From Alteromonas antoniana (GTDB lineage: Bacteria > Pseudomonadota > Gammaproteobacteria > Enterobacterales > Alteromonadaceae): 64,000 bases of DNA. Positions within the stretch are counted from its first letter, which is position 1. Each line of letters begins with the position of its first letter. This document shows, piece by piece, positions 1 through 7,223 of the stretch. Below the pieces are notes generated by a model. The model did not search any database. It worked only from the letters and a program-made list of their open reading frames with translations, and was not told where the DNA came from. The stretch spans positions 62,001 to 126,000 of the forward strand of contig NZ_JAESDH010000015.1 of the NCBI RefSeq assembly GCF_019249295.1, in the 5' to 3' direction. A program made the translations under genes and the position numbers.

Positions 1-335
1 TGGCCAACCTGAGGCGAGCTGATTTTAGCGTTGAAGGTAATCGGGTCGGTGTAGTCAGGTACTTCATCGATGCCGTTGGACTCCATCAATTTGTCCAAAC
101 GAGATTGTTCGTTGTCTACCGCCTTAGCGCAATCCTCGATCAACTGGCTAATGATCTGTTCCACGTCATCAATTTCGTTCTCATCGCCAATGATGCGCAG
201 GATGACATCGATTCCGTAAAGCGCACTGACCGTCCGTCTAAAAACACGGTCAACGACACGTTGCGCCTGTAAGCTATTAATTGTGAATGATTGTTCAAAG
301 ATGGGTTTTGAGTAACTGGGTTTTGCTTGGGCCAT
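1..335 (-). CDS. Conserved ICE protein, possibly DUF1845/AcaB-like (3' end cut by window)
   Basis: An open frame reads leftwards from ATG at 335 to the window edge without a stop, giving about 111 residues beginning MAQAKPSYSKPIFEQSF. An AGGAG Shine-Dalgarno lies 7 bases before the start. The visible part looks mostly helical, with acidic stretches and no membrane segment. The pattern of a short beta-like start with a QAQR motif followed by long helices recalls the DUF1845 / PFL_4669 / AcaB group found in ICEs and IncC plasmids, but this is by eye and weak. It points away from the recombination block, so it is probably expressed separately. I am sure it is a gene, not sure of the family. Confidence 0.6.
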   Translation of the reverse strand, partial: MAQAKPSYSKPIFEQSFTINSLQAQRVVDRVFRRTVSALYGIDVILRIIGDENEIDDVEQIISQLIEDCAKAVDNEQSRLDKLMESNGIDEVPDYTDPITFNAKISSPQVG

Positions 336-637
336 AAGTTTGCTCCTGATATGACAATAATCAGTCCCTAGACTAATCCTCTGTGAGGTAATGGCCTTTC
401 AGCTAGGTGGAAGAATTGAGCATCTTTCTGACTATCCTGTCTGGATAAGACGGTTACACTGACTATCAAATATTGCTGATCTGTTTCAGTGATATCTGCG
501 CCTGAGAGCATGAGCTCAAAGGAAGCCCGCCGCTGAGTATTCTCAGTGGTACTAAGAGGTAGCTAGCCTCCTTAAACAAATAGCCTGCATGTTCTTACAT
601 GCTCAACCATGCGTTCCTTACGGTTCGCCTTTTCACC
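336..637. other. Divergent intergenic region, probable promoter region of the recombination block
   Basis: About 300 bases separate the leftward partial gene from the rightward block. I see no credible coding frame. Two short inverted repeats are visible: CTGAG-tatt-CTCAG near 533-546 and GCATGT-TCTT-ACATGC at 587-602. Because genes diverge from here, promoters for both directions are expected. SXT-family elements use SetCD-dependent promoters, but I cannot identify a SetCD site by eye. Confidence 0.4.
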
Positions 638-638
638 A

Positions 639-701
639 CCCAACTGGGGGAGTTTTCCCCAGTTGGGGGTGACTCCTTCAAAACCAAATTATGGAGTCAC
701 C
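639..701 (+). promoter_or_regulatory. Two-hairpin leader 1 (hides the Shine-Dalgarno of the 703 gene)
   Basis: Hairpin A pairs CCCAACTGGGG (639-649) perfectly with CCCCAGTTGGG (657-667). Hairpin B pairs GGTGACTCC (668-676) perfectly with GGAGTCACC (693-701). The GGAG at 693-696 in its right arm is the Shine-Dalgarno for ATG 703. This is the clearest member of a leader family seen nine times between here and 8964. Confidence 0.7.
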
Positions 702-702
702 A

Positions 703-1029
703 ATGGAATATATCTTCGGATTTATTATCCAAATCGCGGGCATTATGTTGCTAGCAAAACTGAGCTGGTCGCTTTTGCGATTGCTTGCTCGTCAAAGCGT
801 GCGTCCGTTTCGATTTGTACTTACTCAAATCAAGCGATTGCTCACACCAACACCAAAACGTCGTCCAATGGCAGTGCCTAAAGCTCCTGGTATGCCCCGT
901 TTGACATCTGCGTTTTACAAAGAGCCACATCAGTACGACATGGCTTTACTCGAAATACCAACCTATCTGCGTCGTCAGTCTTCTTTGCCCAGCCGGGTAG
1001 AAGCGACTGTGTGCACAGAGTTCAACTAA
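703..1029 (+). CDS. Small ICE protein with N-terminal membrane segment
   Basis: This encodes 108 residues starting MEYIFGFIIQIAGIMLL. I chose ATG 703 over the in-frame ATG 691 because GGAG (693-696) is placed 6 bases before 703 and lies downstream of ATG 691. Residues 1-22 form one hydrophobic segment. The rest is strongly basic (repeated Arg/Lys, proline-rich around 50-66), so a short inner-membrane anchor with a positively charged cytoplasmic tail is likely. I do not recognise a family. It is the first gene of the ssb-bet-exo block; ssb follows after 15 bases, so the two are probably translated from one mRNA. The conserved location next to single-strand-annealing genes suggests a link with DNA processing, but that is inference. 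Confidence 0.65.
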   Translation: MEYIFGFIIQIAGIMLLAKLSWSLLRLLARQSVRPFRFVLTQIKRLLTPTPKRRPMAVPKAPGMPRLTSAFYKEPHQYDMALLEIPTYLRRQSSLPSRVEATVCTEFN

Positions 1030-1044
1030 GACGAGGAGAACATC

Positions 1045-1464
1045 ATGAAAAACCAAGTAACACTCATAGGCTACGTTGGCGCTGAGCCAGAGACACGAGC
1101 CTATCCATCAGGTGATTTAGTGACCAGTATTTCACTGGCCACTTCTGAGAAATGGCGCGACCGTCAATCCAATGAGCTCAAAGAGCATACGGAATGGCAT
1201 CGGGTCGTTTTTCGAGATCGTGGTGGATTTAAGTTAGGGCTAAGAGCAAAAGATTTAATCCAAAAGGGAGCGAAGCTTTTTGTTCAAGGGCCTCAGCGCA
1301 CGCGTTCATGGGAGAAAGATGGCATTAAGCATCGATTGACCGAAGTGGACGCGGACGAGTTTCTGCTTCTTGATAGTGTGAACAAAGCATCTGAGCCATC
1401 ACCGGCGGATGATGCGAGCTCCCAAGCTAATTGGGCACAAACTTATCCTGAACCAGATTTTTAA
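1045..1464 (+). CDS. ssb: Single-stranded DNA-binding protein
   Basis: This is a 139-residue SSB of the OB-fold type. The N-terminus (MKNQVTLIGYVGAEPETR) and the block around residues 30-60 with EKWRDR and EWHRVVF are the standard SSB core. It is shorter than chromosomal SSB (~178 aa) because the glycine/glutamine-rich linker is reduced. The C-terminus ends in PEPDF instead of the usual acidic DDDIPF docking tip, so recruitment of host SSB partners may be weaker or different. It follows the preceding gene by 15 bases with an exposed GAGGAG Shine-Dalgarno, unlike its hairpin-led neighbours. It should coat single-stranded ICE DNA during transfer and help the adjacent Bet/Exo recombination pair. 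Confidence 0.93.
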   Translation: MKNQVTLIGYVGAEPETRAYPSGDLVTSISLATSEKWRDRQSNELKEHTEWHRVVFRDRGGFKLGLRAKDLIQKGAKLFVQGPQRTRSWEKDGIKHRLTEVDADEFLLLDSVNKASEPSPADDASSQANWAQTYPEPDF

Positions 1465-1483
1465 CCGAGCAAAAACGCTTTAA

Positions 1484-1539
1484 CCCAGCCGGGAGTACTT
1501 TCCCGTCAGGGGCAGACTCCCACTTTGATTGTCGGAGTC
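1484..1539 (+). promoter_or_regulatory. Two-hairpin leader 2 (before bet)
   Basis: Hairpin A: CCCAGCCGGGA (1484-1494) against TCCCGTCAGGG (1501-1511), 9 of 11 positions paired. Hairpin B: GACTCC (1515-1520) pairs perfectly with GGAGTC (1534-1539). The GGAG of the latter is the Shine-Dalgarno for ATG 1544. Confidence 0.65.
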
Positions 1540-1543
1540 CATA

Positions 1544-2362
1544 ATGGAAAAACCAAAGCTAATCCAACGCTTTGCTGAGCGCTTTAGTGTCGATCCAAAC
1601 AAATTGTTCGATACCCTAAAAGCAACAGCATTCAAGCAACGTGACGGTAGTGCACCGACCAATGAGCAGATGATGGCGCTCTTGGTGGTTGCAGATCAGT
1701 ACGGCTTGAACCCTTTCACCAAAGAGATTTTTGCGTTCCCTGATAAACAAGCTGGAATTATTCCAGTGGTAGGTGTCGATGGATGGTCTCGCATCATCAA
1801 TCAACACGACCAGTTTGATGGCATGGAGTTTAAGACTTCAGAAAACAAAGTCTCACTGGATGGCGCGAAAGAATGCCCTGAATGGATGGAATGCATCATC
1901 TATCGGCGCGACCGTTCGCACCCAGTCAAAATCACTGAGTATCTGGATGAAGTCTATCGACCGCCTTTTGAAGGTAACGGCAAAAATGGCCCTTACCGGG
2001 TAGATGGTCCATGGCAGACGCACACTAAGCGAATGCTAAGACATAAATCCATGATCCAGTGTTCCCGCATTGCGTTTGGCTTTGTGGGAATTTTCGATCA
2101 AGACGAAGCGGAGCGAATTATCGAAGGCCAAGCAACACACGTTGTTGAGCCATCGGTGATTCCACCCGAGCAAGTTGATGATCGAACCCGAGGGCTTGTT
2201 TACAAGCTTATCGAGCGGGCGGAAACTTCAAACGCTTGGAATAGTGCATTGGAATATGCCAATGAACATTTTCAAGGTGTTGAACTGACGTTTGCGAAAC
2301 AAGAAATATTTAATGCACAGCAACAAGCAGCCAAAGCGCTCACACAGCCTTTAGCTTCTTAG
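1544..2362 (+). CDS. bet: Bet single-strand annealing recombinase (RecT/Redbeta family)
   Basis: This encodes 272 residues. Start ATG 1544 was chosen over the in-frame TTG at 1529 because GGAG at 1534-1537 is 6 bases upstream of it. The sequence shows the RecT/Bet pattern, including DQYGLNPFTKEIFAFPDKQ and VVGVDGWSRIIN in the first 100 residues. Bet proteins anneal complementary single strands and work with a 5'-3' exonuclease, here encoded two genes downstream. In SXT/R391 elements this pair promotes recombination between ICEs and creates hybrids. The C-terminal ~70 residues are more variable and probably hold the partner-binding part. Expression is probably limited by the leader hairpin that hides its ribosome-binding site. 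Confidence 0.95.
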   Translation: MEKPKLIQRFAERFSVDPNKLFDTLKATAFKQRDGSAPTNEQMMALLVVADQYGLNPFTKEIFAFPDKQAGIIPVVGVDGWSRIINQHDQFDGMEFKTSENKVSLDGAKECPEWMECIIYRRDRSHPVKITEYLDEVYRPPFEGNGKNGPYRVDGPWQTHTKRMLRHKSMIQCSRIAFGFVGIFDQDEAERIIEGQATHVVEPSVIPPEQVDDRTRGLVYKLIERAETSNAWNSALEYANEHFQGVELTFAKQEIFNAQQQAAKALTQPLAS

Positions 2363-2384
2363 AGCCACGCATTCATTTTACTAA

Positions 2385-2443
2385 CCCTGGCGGGATTATT
2401 CTCCCGTCAGGGGGAAGGTCTCGTCTTTTTTTGGAGATCTTCC
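2385..2443 (+). promoter_or_regulatory. Two-hairpin leader 3 (before the 47-aa gene)
   Basis: Hairpin A: CCCTGGCGGGA (2385-2395) with TCCCGTCAGGG (2402-2412), 11 pairs including one G-U. Hairpin B: GGAAGGTCTC (2413-2422) with GAGATCTTCC (2434-2443), 10 pairs including one G-U. It covers the GGAG (2433-2436) that serves ATG 2444. Confidence 0.65.
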
Positions 2444-2587
2444 ATGACTAAATCAGCCTCACTTTTTCGCTTGGTATTGGTTGTTGCCCTTGTCGTAGGT
2501 TCGATTCAAGCCGGTAAAACGGCAATTGATTCGCTTCAAGCAAGTGTTGTTCAGCACCAAACAGCGTTAGCACAAGCTGCAAAGTAA
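2444..2587 (+). CDS. 47-residue protein with hydrophobic N-terminus, between bet and exo
   Basis: The small frame starts at ATG 2444 (MTKSASLFRLVLVVALVVGS...) and ends with TAA at 2585-2587. GGAG at 2433-2436 is 7 bases upstream. Residues 7-20 are strongly hydrophobic, resembling a signal peptide or one membrane span. The rest (about 27 residues) is polar with Gln/Ala heptad-like spacing. SXT carries a small conserved frame (s066) at the same place between bet and exo, and this is probably its counterpart. It has its own two-hairpin leader just like its neighbours, which supports it being translated. Function is unknown. Confidence 0.7.
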   Translation: MTKSASLFRLVLVVALVVGSIQAGKTAIDSLQASVVQHQTALAQAAK

Positions 2588-2595
2588 CCACTTAA

Positions 2596-2644
2596 CCCTG
2601 AAGGGGAGTTCTCTCCTTCGGGGGAGTCTCCCTTCAAAGGAGGC
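2596..2644 (+). promoter_or_regulatory. Two-hairpin leader 4 (before exo)
   Basis: Hairpin A: CCCTGAAGGGGA (2596-2607) with TCTCCTTCGGGG (2612-2623), 12 pairs with two G-U. Hairpin B: GTCTCC (2626-2631) with GGAGGC (2639-2644), 6 pairs with one G-U. It masks GGAGG, the Shine-Dalgarno of ATG 2648. Confidence 0.65.
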
Positions 2645-2647
2645 AAT

Positions 2648-3664
2648 ATGAAGGTTATCGACCTATCACAACGTACTCCTGCATGGCACCAGTGGCGCAT
2701 TGCAGGGGTTACGGCATCTGAAGCCCCAATTATTATGGGGCGTTCACCCTACAAAACACCTTGGCGATTATGGGCAGAAAAAACTGGATTCGTATTACCG
2801 GAAGACCTGTCGAATAATCCAAATGTGCTTCGCGGTATACGGTTGGAGCCTCAAGCAAGGCGAGCATTTGAAAATGCGCATAATGACTTTCTTCTGCCGT
2901 TATGTGCAGAAGCCGATCATAACGCAATCTTTCGAGCCAGCTTTGATGGCATCAACGATGCGGGCGAGCCCGTTGAACTGAAATGTCCTTGCCAGTCAGT
3001 TTTTGAGGATGTGCAAGCTCATCGAGAACAAAGCGAGGCGTACCAGTTGTATTGGGTGCAAGTACAGCATCAAATACTGGTCGCCAATAGCACGCGTGGT
3101 TGGTTGGTATTCTATTTTGAGGATCAACTGATTGAGTTTGAAATACAACGAGACGCGGCGTTCTTAACTGAATTGCAAGAAACAGCGCTTCAGTTTTGGG
3201 AGTTAGTACAGACCAAAAAAGAACCGTCAAAATGCCCTGAGCAAGATTGTTTTGTTCCTAAGGGTGAAGCCCAATACCGTTGGACATCGCTGTCTCGACA
3301 GTATTGCTCAGCACATGCCGAAGTGGTCCGACTGGAAAATCACATTAAATCTTTGAAAGAGGAAATGCGAGACGCCCAGTCAAAATTGGTCGCCATGATG
3401 GGTAACTACGCTCATGCCGACTATGCTGGGGTCAAACTCAGCCGCTACATGATGGCGGGCACGGTGGACTATAAGCAATTGGCCACCGATAAGTTAGGCG
3501 AGCTGGATGAACAGGTTTTAGCCGCTTACCGAAAAGCGCCACAAGAGCGGTTGCGCATTAGCACCAATAAGCCAGAGCAGCCCGTTGAAACACCAATCAA
3601 AATCAGCCTTGAGCAAGAGAACTTGGTTCTGCCAGGTGACTCGCCGAGCTCATTTTATTTTTAA
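2648..3664 (+). CDS. exo: Exo, YqaJ-type 5'-3' exonuclease partner of Bet
   Basis: This encodes 338 residues. The YqaJ/lambda-exonuclease nuclease fold is visible: RxxAWHQWR start with SEAPIIMG (residues 8-31), then D100 and the E-x-K motif E110-L-K112 that bind the metal ions. Such enzymes digest the 5' strand of double-strand ends and load the annealing protein Bet. Residues ~210-250 look like a coiled coil. The last ~30 residues are a proline-containing linker ending in PSSFYF, a tail shared with two unrelated neighbours (see findings). Start ATG 2648 follows GGAGG by 4 bases. It probably acts in the cytoplasm with Bet in ICE-ICE recombination and may also help re-integration or repair after transfer. 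Confidence 0.92.
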   Translation: MKVIDLSQRTPAWHQWRIAGVTASEAPIIMGRSPYKTPWRLWAEKTGFVLPEDLSNNPNVLRGIRLEPQARRAFENAHNDFLLPLCAEADHNAIFRASFDGINDAGEPVELKCPCQSVFEDVQAHREQSEAYQLYWVQVQHQILVANSTRGWLVFYFEDQLIEFEIQRDAAFLTELQETALQFWELVQTKKEPSKCPEQDCFVPKGEAQYRWTSLSRQYCSAHAEVVRLENHIKSLKEEMRDAQSKLVAMMGNYAHADYAGVKLSRYMMAGTVDYKQLATDKLGELDEQVLAAYRKAPQERLRISTNKPEQPVETPIKISLEQENLVLPGDSPSSFYF

Positions 3665-3673
3665 CGTTCACTT

Positions 3674-3694
3674 GGAGCCGATTTCGGCTCCTTT
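3674..3694 (+). terminator. Terminator-like hairpin after exo
   Basis: GGAGCCG (3674-3680) pairs with CGGCTCC (3685-3691) across a 4-base loop, followed by a short T tract (TTTCT). It looks like a weak intrinsic terminator or attenuator. The 200-base exo-cobS gap is the longest inside the block, so a separate promoter for cobS is possible. Confidence 0.5.
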
Positions 3695-3811
3695 CTAATG
3701 CGCTCATATGGAGTGCATCAGAAAGCAGTTTCACTCGTAGCCAATGCTGGGTACGAATGATAGAGCGAGCTGAACTCTTACATACACAGCCATACCACAA
3801 TCAACATACCA

Positions 3812-3869
3812 CCCGACGGGGACTTCATTCCCTGCTGGGGCATGGAGCCTCGTCAAAACTGATGAGGTT
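3812..3869 (+). promoter_or_regulatory. Two-hairpin leader 5 (before cobS)
   Basis: Hairpin A: CCCGACGGGGA (3812-3822) with TCCCTGCTGGG (3829-3839), one mismatch and two G-U. Hairpin B: AGCCTCGTC (3846-3854) with GATGAGGTT (3861-3869), nine pairs with two G-U. The primary sequence differs from the GACTCC/GGAGTC copies but still pairs with the GAGG used by ATG 3874. This is a compensatory change. Confidence 0.65.
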
Positions 3870-3873
3870 TACC

Positions 3874-4833
3874 ATGACTGAACAATCCCCATTTTTGGTT
3901 CAAGTGAATCAAGCGTTTAATGTCCCGGCTCCTGATGCTTTCGTTCTGGAAGGATTTAGTGCCGACACTACCCATCCAAACATTCCCGTTCGCAAGGACG
4001 AGTATGTTTTTAGAAAAGAAGACTTACGTGACGTATTGGCGTTCTTGTCTAACCCAGACGGTGACGGTTTGTATATTACAGGCCCCACTGGATGCGGGAA
4101 GACCTCGCTAATTTGCCAAGTTGCTTCTCGATTGAATTGGCCTGTTCAGCAAATTACTGCGCACGGTCGATTGGAATTGTCCGATCTTATCGGTCACCAC
4201 ACACTGGTTAATGGCAACATGACCTTTGTGTATGGACCGCTGGCACTGGCTGTAAAGCATGGCCATTTGCTGATCATTAATGAAATGGATCTTGCTGAGC
4301 CTGCTGAACTGGCTGGGCTCAATGACATTTTGGAAGGTGCCCCTTTGGCCATCGCACAAAATGACGGAGAGATCATCATGCCACACAACAAGTTTCGTTT
4401 TATCGCTACCGGCAACAGTGCGGGCAGCGGTGACCAAACGGGCTTGTATCAAGGCGTGCTTCAACAGAATTTGGCTTTCCTTGATCGCTTTAGAATCATT
4501 GAAGCGACCTATGCAGAACCATCTGTAGAGGAAGCCATTCTGGAGAACGTTGCGCCGGGCTTACCAGAGGTCTTTCGCCAAAAAATGGTGAAGGTGGCTG
4601 GTGACATTCGTCGTCTTTTTATTGGGGGCGCGGATGGCGGTGCAGAGCTTAGTATCACCATGTCCACTCGGACCTTGGTGCGCTGGGCAAAGTTAACACT
4701 TGCTTTTAAAGGCGCTCCTAACGCAGTGGAGTATGCACTGGTTCGGTCTTTGACGGCTCGTGCTGAGTTGGAGCAACGTGAAGCCATTCACCGTATTGCC
4801 GCTGATGTCTTCGGTGACCACTGGGAGGATTGA
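3874..4833 (+). CDS. cobS: CobS-like MoxR-family AAA+ ATPase
   Basis: This encodes 319 residues from ATG 3874 (GAGG 6 bases upstream). An in-frame upstream start at 3757 would run through the leader hairpins and is rejected. Walker A is G70-PTGCGKT, Walker B is IINEMD around 134-139, and the arginine-finger region follows LDRF near residue 205. The protein resembles the CobS subunit of cobaltochelatase, but no CobN is present and cobalamin synthesis is not implied. MoxR ATPases usually act as chaperones with a VWA-domain partner, and such a partner is encoded at 7224-8879. It overlaps the next gene at the stop codon, so the two are translationally coupled. Confidence 0.88.
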   Translation: MTEQSPFLVQVNQAFNVPAPDAFVLEGFSADTTHPNIPVRKDEYVFRKEDLRDVLAFLSNPDGDGLYITGPTGCGKTSLICQVASRLNWPVQQITAHGRLELSDLIGHHTLVNGNMTFVYGPLALAVKHGHLLIINEMDLAEPAELAGLNDILEGAPLAIAQNDGEIIMPHNKFRFIATGNSAGSGDQTGLYQGVLQQNLAFLDRFRIIEATYAEPSVEEAILENVAPGLPEVFRQKMVKVAGDIRRLFIGGADGGAELSITMSTRTLVRWAKLTLAFKGAPNAVEYALVRSLTARAELEQREAIHRIAADVFGDHWED

Positions 4834-5600
4834 TGATGGAAAAGTGCTTTGCTCTTTACCGTTACAGTCATTCTGATGGGACAGCCAAAGAATGGGCCAT
4901 TTACGTTGGATCAGATACCCAGGAGATTGAAGTTCGGTTTGGAAAAGCAGGTCAATTGTCGCAGCAGCGATTAATTGACTCGACTGATCCTAACGCAGAA
5001 GCAGACCGAAGAATCAATGAGAAAATCAACAAGGGTTATCGATTTGTTGGACAAGTCGGCATTGATCATCAAGGGCGGCCATTTGAACTATCAAATGCGC
5101 TTGATAGCGTCGCGTGCGCCAATAACGTCAGTTGGGAGTTTCGTACTCGCAAGGACGTCAATGGTCAAATCTCGCTGGCGCAAAAAGCGTTGTTCGATAT
5201 GGCAAAGCTGCTTGAAGCCTATGGCTTGGCTGTTATTGATGATAACCAAGTCAGGATTGGAGAATGGTCATTAGGGTTTTGCAAAAGCGGATTACCTAGT
5301 ACCAATCAAATCAGCATGGTGTCAGGTGAAGGCGCTGGCATTGTTAACACTGATGATGGCCCGTGGCCATTGTTGCTGTTACTGGCTTTTAAGCGTCAAT
5401 TACCACCACTGTGTTCGCTCACAGTAGCGAGTCCTGAAGGGATAGAAGTATCCGACCAACTGAAGTTGGAAAAAGATGTATTGCGGTTGCTAGGCAGTGA
5501 TTTAGAGCGGGTTCGCCCGATAGCTGAAGCACTGGACTTAATGCCTGTGAAAATCGATCTCAACCAATCGTCGCCTGATTCGCAAAATTACTATTTCTGA
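4833..5600 (+). CDS. WGR-like domain protein of the ICE CobS module
   Basis: This encodes about 255 residues. ATG 4833 overlaps the cobS stop (TGATG), with a second ATG at 4836 and GGAGG at 4824-4828; either could be used. Residues 1-85 fit a WGR-type fold: KEWAIYVG, VRFGKAGQ (where WGRIG is usual) and a NEKINKGYRF helix end. WGR domains in other proteins bind DNA or DNA-end enzymes. The remaining ~170 residues have no recognisable motif. The C-terminus ends SPDSQNYYF, similar to the tails of Exo and the DUF3150 protein. It has no hairpin leader of its own, consistent with coupling to cobS. Function unknown. Confidence 0.7.
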   Translation: MMEKCFALYRYSHSDGTAKEWAIYVGSDTQEIEVRFGKAGQLSQQRLIDSTDPNAEADRRINEKINKGYRFVGQVGIDHQGRPFELSNALDSVACANNVSWEFRTRKDVNGQISLAQKALFDMAKLLEAYGLAVIDDNQVRIGEWSLGFCKSGLPSTNQISMVSGEGAGIVNTDDGPWPLLLLLAFKRQLPPLCSLTVASPEGIEVSDQLKLEKDVLRLLGSDLERVRPIAEALDLMPVKIDLNQSSPDSQNYYF

Positions 5601-5635
5601 TAGTGGTATTGCCATTAGCGCGTCAACTACTACCA

Positions 5636-5697
5636 CCCAAACGGGGGCCATTGCTCCTGTTGGGAGTGGTGCGTCCCCATCTCGCATGAGGATGCAC
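5636..5697 (+). promoter_or_regulatory. Two-hairpin leader 6 (before the DUF3150 gene)
   Basis: Hairpin A: CCCAAACGGGGG (5636-5647) with CTCCTGTTGGG (5654-5664), one bulged A and two G-U. Hairpin B: GTGCGTCC (5669-5676) with GGATGCAC (5690-5697), eight pairs with one G-U. It hides the AGGA used by ATG 5699. Confidence 0.6.
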
Positions 5698-5698
5698 T

Positions 5699-6652
5699 AT
5701 GAGTATTCAAACCCTCGACAAACTGTTGATTTGTCACATCGACTGTTCCATCTGGAGCGGTAGAAAAAAGCTAAGGCCTGAAGATTTCAGATTAGCCAAT
5801 GGCAGCCAACTTCCACCGAAGGATGTTGCCAGCTTAGGGAGTAAAAAAATTTGCGACCCAGAGGCATTGGCGAACTTTGAAAGGCTTAAGAAAGAAGCGC
5901 AGCGCTTGTGTGAGCAAGTCGGTGTGCGGTTTTTAGGTGGCTATGCCGTCCCTGAAGACCGAATTGATCAGATTGTTCCAGAGCTTGACAGGATCGGTCA
6001 GGAGTTTGCGCAGTGCAAGCAGTTGTTCTTGGACAACTATGATCAGGTGACGTTTGACTGGGTTGCGAAACACCCGGAATTTGCAGATGCAATTCGGCGT
6101 GCGCTGTCACCCATCGAAGACGTGGAACAACGGCTTCAGTTCGATTATGCCATCTATCGAATGCAACCGGCTGAACAAGCTGGTGGCTTAGATGACAAGG
6201 TCAATGGCATGGGACACACCCTATTTAGGGAGGTGGCTCGTGATGCTAATGAACTGTTTGAGCGTTCCGTTGCAGGAAAGAATCAAATCAGTCAGCGTGC
6301 CCTTAATCCTCTCAAGCGATTAAGAGACAAGTTGGATGGTTTGTCATTCCTGGATCATCGAGTTCAGCCGATGGTTGAAGCGATGGACAATTTATTTGTT
6401 CGTCTGCCGAAGACCGGCCCTGTGACAGACAATCTCTATCACGAACTGATGGCGACCATTTTAATTTTGTCTGATCCAGACAAGATGAGAATGCACGGTG
6501 AAGGTCAATTGGATATCAGACAACTGATGCCCAAACCTGAACCTAAACCCGCACAGCCAGTATCTGCTCAGGCAGATAACTTACGTGCAATACCACAACC
6601 AACCGTCAGACCAAACCTTGGTTCGACTGTACCAAACTCATTTTATTTCTAA
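5699..6652 (+). CDS. DUF3150 family protein
   Basis: This encodes 317 residues beginning MSIQTLDKLLICHIDCSIWSG. The N-terminus with LxxCxIDxxxWSGRKKL and GSKKICDPEAL near residues 45-60 is typical of DUF3150, a family repeatedly found beside CobS-like ATPases and CobT-like VWA proteins on mobile elements. The middle is helical and charged, likely coiled coil. Residues ~275-310 are a proline/alanine-rich linker, and the chain ends VPNSFYF, matching the Exo and WGR-like tails. Its role is unknown. Position suggests it is a substrate, adaptor or third component of the MoxR/VWA pair. Confidence 0.78.
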   Translation: MSIQTLDKLLICHIDCSIWSGRKKLRPEDFRLANGSQLPPKDVASLGSKKICDPEALANFERLKKEAQRLCEQVGVRFLGGYAVPEDRIDQIVPELDRIGQEFAQCKQLFLDNYDQVTFDWVAKHPEFADAIRRALSPIEDVEQRLQFDYAIYRMQPAEQAGGLDDKVNGMGHTLFREVARDANELFERSVAGKNQISQRALNPLKRLRDKLDGLSFLDHRVQPMVEAMDNLFVRLPKTGPVTDNLYHELMATILILSDPDKMRMHGEGQLDIRQLMPKPEPKPAQPVSAQADNLRAIPQPTVRPNLGSTVPNSFYF

Positions 6653-6654
6653 CG

Positions 6655-6709
6655 TCCTTGAGGGCATGTTGCCCTTAAGGGCGCATGTCCTCTGAACTAT
6701 GTAAGAGGA
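6655..6709 (+). promoter_or_regulatory. Two-hairpin leader 7 (before the 6714 gene)
   Basis: Hairpin A: TCCTTGAGGGCA (6655-6666) with TGCCCTTAAGGG (6670-6681), 12 pairs with two G-U. Hairpin B: TCCTC (6688-6692) with GAGGA (6705-6709), which is the Shine-Dalgarno for ATG 6714. Confidence 0.6.
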
Positions 6710-6713
6710 AATT

Positions 6714-7154
6714 ATGCAATCAACCATCCATAACCCCAGCCAACTGAACCAGTTTGAACCGCATTTTCGTGGTGTGACTGATGCGGTTGAAAGTGAATCG
6801 ATACCAGAAGTGGCGTGTTGTCGAACGTTAGTACAACGATCGTACTCAACACATAGTGTCGTGATCCCCAAGAACCCTGTATTGATCGCAGATGCGGACG
6901 GGCAAGGTGTTTGGGTAACGGCCATGGTGTTTGTTCCAAACATGGCATTGCAGCAAACCGCTCATGAGCGGGCCTGGCTGCAATATCAACACGAGGTGTC
7001 TACTCAGTTACAAGACCAGTATGGTCTGACATTGGATGACATCCTGAGTTTAGACCAGCTTAAAACGTCATTTGAGCAGCACGAGAGTACCGCTCAATTG
7101 GTGGCTTGGTTAGGTCAAAAATACGACCTGGTTAAGCTAAAAGCACAGGTTTAA
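6714..7154 (+). CDS. ICE protein of unknown function (146 aa)
   Basis: This encodes 146 soluble-looking residues (MQSTIHNPSQLNQFEPHF...). I see no signal peptide, membrane segment or catalytic motif. Residues 32-75 look like a small beta domain (PKNPVLIADADGQGVWVTAMVFV), and residues ~85-146 are helical (ERAWLQYQHEVSTQLQ...). It sits between the DUF3150 gene and the VWA gene and has its own hairpin leader with GAGG 5 bases before the ATG, so it is probably a co-regulated part of the CobS-like module. No family assigned. Confidence 0.6.
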   Translation: MQSTIHNPSQLNQFEPHFRGVTDAVESESIPEVACCRTLVQRSYSTHSVVIPKNPVLIADADGQGVWVTAMVFVPNMALQQTAHERAWLQYQHEVSTQLQDQYGLTLDDILSLDQLKTSFEQHESTAQLVAWLGQKYDLVKLKAQV

Positions 7155-7167
7155 ACACTTACATTCC

Positions 7168-7223
7168 CAGCGGGGAAACGCTCCCGCTGAGGGAGTATTC
7201 CCCCTAATGATTAGGAGACTCCC
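7168..7223 (+). promoter_or_regulatory. Two-hairpin leader 8 (before the VWA gene)
   Basis: Hairpin A: CAGCGGGGA (7168-7176) with TCCCGCTG (7182-7189). Hairpin B is compound: GGGAGT (7191-7196) with ACTCCC (7218-7223), enclosing CCTAA (7203-7207) with TTAGG (7211-7215). Together they cover AGGAG, the Shine-Dalgarno for ATG 7224. Confidence 0.55.

Noticed and set aside
691-702. Upstream in-frame ATG 691 for the 108-aa gene, and similar early starts at 1529 (bet), 3757 (cobS) and 8929 (radC)
   Set aside because: They lie inside the leader hairpins and before the Shine-Dalgarno; the downstream ATGs have correctly spaced GGAG/GAGG.
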